From Antedon mediterranea (taxonomy: Eukaryota; Echinodermata; Crinoidea; Comatulida; Antedonidae): a stretch of 64,000 bases of DNA. The translations under genes and the position numbers were made by a program. The stretch spans positions 25,859,001 to 25,923,000 of the forward strand of contig NC_092673.1 of assembly GCF_964355755.1 (NCBI RefSeq), in the 5' to 3' direction. This document shows, piece after piece, positions 61,253 to 64,000 of this stretch. A model generated the notes under the pieces. That model was not told the origin of the DNA. It ran no database searches and saw only the letters and a program-made list of their open reading frames with translations. Each line of letters starts with the position of its first letter. Positions within the stretch are counted from its first letter, which is position 1.

Positions 61253-62262
61253 GTTCTACTATACTATAATTATAATAAATGAACATTCAAAGGTGAGATG
61301 TAATAAAAATAATTAAATTGTCTAATAAAATGTATCAACATTTATAACCCATCAAAATACTATCTACATTACCCACATCCATAAATATACATATATATTC
61401 TTTTTATTACATTGAAGACTTTTATGACAATTATATTAACAATAATATTTAAAAACAGCAATTTAGTAAAATAATCTATTTGAATCAATATATAAAACAA
61501 TAAATTTGCTAAAATGACAAAATAATCATAACATTTTAATTTTAGTTTAACTGATTTAAAATAGTCATAACAGATTGAAACATAGAAACCAACCACGACG
61601 ACCATTTGCCGTCATAGACAAATTCTAGCGCGGTAATGCAGGTGTCACATGTGATACATATATGACACTGTATTACCGAATCTGCCTATGATACTGCACA
61701 TATGTATGCAAAATATGGAGATACAGTTACTTGCCGATTTTCAGAAAACTTATACCTAAATTATTCAATATTTAAGATGAGTAGAAGATCTGAATATGCA
61801 AGACATTTGGTCAACATTTGATATGGAATGCCAACTAGAGGGCAATATACAAATTATGGATAGGAATGACATTTCTAGTACAAAACAGAACTATACTAGT
61901 CTATTTAAACTAGAACCTAGTAAATACCTATTTATTATTATAAACTATATTGCTTTTAATTTCTTTCATTGTTTTGGGATTAAGGGGAACATACAACCAG
62001 ACATTATATAATATGTCTACAGTATAATATTTTTCTTTACATTGTTATACCACTACTAGAGTACAATATATTTTGGGGTCCCACAAAGCTTTTTTGGATG
62101 ATTTTTGCCGATAGTTTTATTTGCTGCGAAAACTAGTACCAAGCAGATGTAGAAACATTGTTAATGCCCATTTTAAAATATTTAGCTTTCAAAAACTTTT
62201 GTATTATATAGTTTTATAAACGTAATAAAATAAACTATTTTAAAAATATAAACAAAACTATA
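61253..62262. other. Gene-free AT-rich stretch
   Basis: No exon is supported. The open frame at 61796-62011 has no recognisable motif. Confidence 0.4.
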
Positions 62263-62376
62263 ATATCTGATTAGCTGCATCAGTGGGATAATCTGATTAG
62301 CTGCATCAGTGGGATAATCTGATTAGCTGCATCAGTGGGATAATCTGATTAGCTGCATCAGTGGGATAATCTGATT
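62263..62376. repeat. 26-bp tandem repeat, about 4.3 copies
   Basis: Exact copies of ataatctgattagctgcatc plus agtggg. Confidence 0.95.
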
Positions 62377-63086
62377 TGTATTTATAAAATTAATAGAGAA
62401 CTAATATTGTTCTTTAATATACCCTCATGGTATAGAAGATAAAAATGGCAGTGACTGTTAAAAGTAATAACAAAATTTGTTTGAGAAGTCAAAAAGTTTT
62501 TTTTTTACAAATATAGGTACATTATATACCTATATTTTTAGTAAAAATTATTTGTATTTATACCCATATTGTGTAATATTAAAAAATATTTATGGAAGTA
62601 ATTTTTTATAATTTACCCAAAAAGGAAAAATGTTTGTTCTTTGAGGCAACTTATTAACATACATTTATCACAGGAATTCTTGCTGTCATTCCAGGATATA
62701 TTTTCCCCTTTAATTTTAAAATACATTTTGTTGCTAGGAAATTTTTATGTCAAATATTAATTGTATTTACTTATTAAATCGGAAAAAAAATTTGAAGAAA
62801 AAAACAGTCAACCTGGAGCACACTGTGTGGAAGAAACAAAGTTCTGGTTAAATGTAACCGCTCAGTTTATTATTTATTGCATATTTTAGAAGCGAGTTAA
62901 GGGGTGGAGACTAAATTCCTAGAACATTCGGCCAAAATCCTATGACATTGGCAATATATATTTCTACATAATGTTGTAGCACCCTACATGCTTACAGGCT
63001 AGAATCTTTCAACCCACCAGCAGCACTATCTGGTATGCATATGTGAATACTAGAAATGATTGTTAAAGAGATCACATCTGCTGGTT

Positions 63087-63173
63087 TTATAAAAAGCCAT
63101 TAGCTTGAAGCTCAGGCTGGTCAAGGTATGGTAAAATGAGTTCCAGAAATGCACCAACTGAACCAAAGTAGCC
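63087..63173 (-). CDS. Pantothenate kinase, terminal coding exon (partial gene)
   Basis: On the minus strand a strong acceptor (poly-T, tttgtag) precedes an 87-nt exon ending in TAA. It encodes GYFGSVGAFLELILPYLD followed by a short tail ending NGFL. The GYFG.VGA.LEL stretch is the conserved C-terminal end of PANK1/2/3-type pantothenate kinases, which phosphorylate vitamin B5 in the first step of coenzyme A synthesis. The exon starts right after the HE of the family's HEGYFG motif, in phase 0, which I recall as a common last-exon boundary in animal PANK genes. Upstream exons are not in the remaining 827 bp, so the gene continues beyond the window. The paralogue cannot be told from 28 residues. 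Confidence 0.75.
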   Translation of the reverse strand, partial: GYFGSVGAFLELILPYLDQPELQANGFL

Positions 63174-63450
63174 CTACAAAAAAAAAATTTAAGTGAGAAG
63201 TGTTTAAAAAAAGTCTAGCTACCATTCAAATTGTTGGTGTTGTAAGCTGGGCGCGCAATATAGTTGACACAAAAATTAAATTGTATAGACAAGACGAGTG
63301 GGTGAGCCGGGCCACTGAAAATCAAAGCTATACAGGTTCAAGGCTCTCTTTAACCACTTTTCTGGTGGTTGAACAAGTATTCTCGGATAAGCACTTAAAA
63401 CTAAAATTAACAGTAAAATTCCAGTGTGCACTTTAAGAACCCAGTTCATC

Positions 63451-63563
63451 TTTAAGCTCTGTCTACACAATTAGTATTAAAAAAAAGTGTGATGTGCTCA
63501 AATATGGTGGTAATATGCCCAAATTTAGTAGTGATCATGTCCATATGGGCACATCACATTTTT
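63451..63563. mobile_element. MITE family A, truncated by another repeat
   Basis: It starts ttaagctctgtctacac and has agtgtgatgtgctcaaatat and gggcacatcacattttt, then is cut off and replaced by gtcgcgtgg, the end of another repeat. The right terminal repeat is missing. Confidence 0.82.
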
Positions 63564-63603
63564 AGTCGCGTGGAAGCGACTCTATAGTTCACTATGTCGG
63601 TCG

Positions 63604-63638
<35 letters not shown>

Positions 63639-64000
63639 GGTCCGGTATCACTATGCGTTTTATCGCTTTATGACCTTATCTTGATATCAGTTTAATCTAG
63701 CTAAGTCAATTTTTCACAGAATATTCCTTATGGCCAGGAATCGGTGTGGTTATGTTTTCACGGTGCGCAATAAAAAATTACGCGGTCTACGCACGATTTA
63801 ACGAAATCACGTTTGTAATCATATCTTAACAACCATGAATCACAATTAAATAAAATTTGGTACTCATAAATTTCAGGCATAAATCATCATATGGCAATAC
63901 AATTACGTGCGTAGCGCATGTAACGCATGCGTACGCGCGCTTAAAATTTTCAAAATTTATTTTCGATGAAATAAGAGTACGTTTCAGGCAATTTTAAGCG
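63564..64000. repeat. Interspersed repeat with (tctg)n tract, running off the window
   Basis: gtcgcgtggaagcgactcta, a (tctg)7-8 tract, and tccggtatcactatgcgttt match the repeat end at 47908-48005. It continues to the window edge through a CpG-containing part (gcgtagcgcatgtaacgcat). No open frame was identified, so the class is unknown. It lies in the PANK intron. Confidence 0.65.

Overview
This window is metazoan nuclear DNA. It holds split genes with GT-AG introns, is AT-rich, and is dense in tandem arrays and small inverted-repeat elements. The palindrome TAGGCCTA and its variants recur throughout. The gene content (major vault protein, BUB3, FAHD1, YKT6, pantothenate kinase) and base composition suggest an invertebrate deuterostome, perhaps an echinoderm. 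The species is an inference and was not tested. All gene models come from reading splice sites and reading frames by eye; no search was run.

Layout. 1-10.1 kb: no gene recognised, with a 137/144-bp tandem array and degenerate repeats. 10.2-14.95 kb: two tandem copies of a three-exon FAHD1 gene (+). The duplicated segment carries an orphan piece of a major-vault-protein exon (12.68-12.76 kb), so the duplication once reached into the neighbouring gene. 16.3-27.2 kb: a complete 23-exon major vault protein gene (-), 867 codons, with a 59-bp, an 18-bp and a 21-bp array in its introns. 27.2-28.0 kb: a short divergent intergenic region. 28.0-31.85 kb: complete BUB3 (+), 326 codons. 32.5-37.3 kb: an approximately 285-bp satellite array built of hairpins, interrupted by a 360-bp element with a 9-bp target duplication. 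37.3-42.3 kb: fold-backs, a 1,066-bp element with 83-bp inverted termini and a 9-bp target duplication, and several small MITEs. 42.77-46.75 kb: YKT6 (-), six coding exons. A 19-bp array fills its last intron, and 20 nt appear to be missing from exon 3, which breaks the frame. 49.7-51.1 kb: a three-exon Ly6/uPAR-type GPI-anchored protein (+). 51.1-63 kb: mostly repeats, including a long-TIR element and 151-, 48-, 32- and 26-bp arrays. 63.09-63.17 kb: the terminal exon of a pantothenate kinase (-); the rest of that gene lies beyond the right edge.

The genes are unrelated housekeeping or membrane genes and do not form a pathway. The unusual content is structural: satellites apparently grown from transposon ends, a hairpin satellite with divergent edge copies, a gene duplication that left a fragment of its neighbour, and a possibly broken or mis-assembled YKT6.
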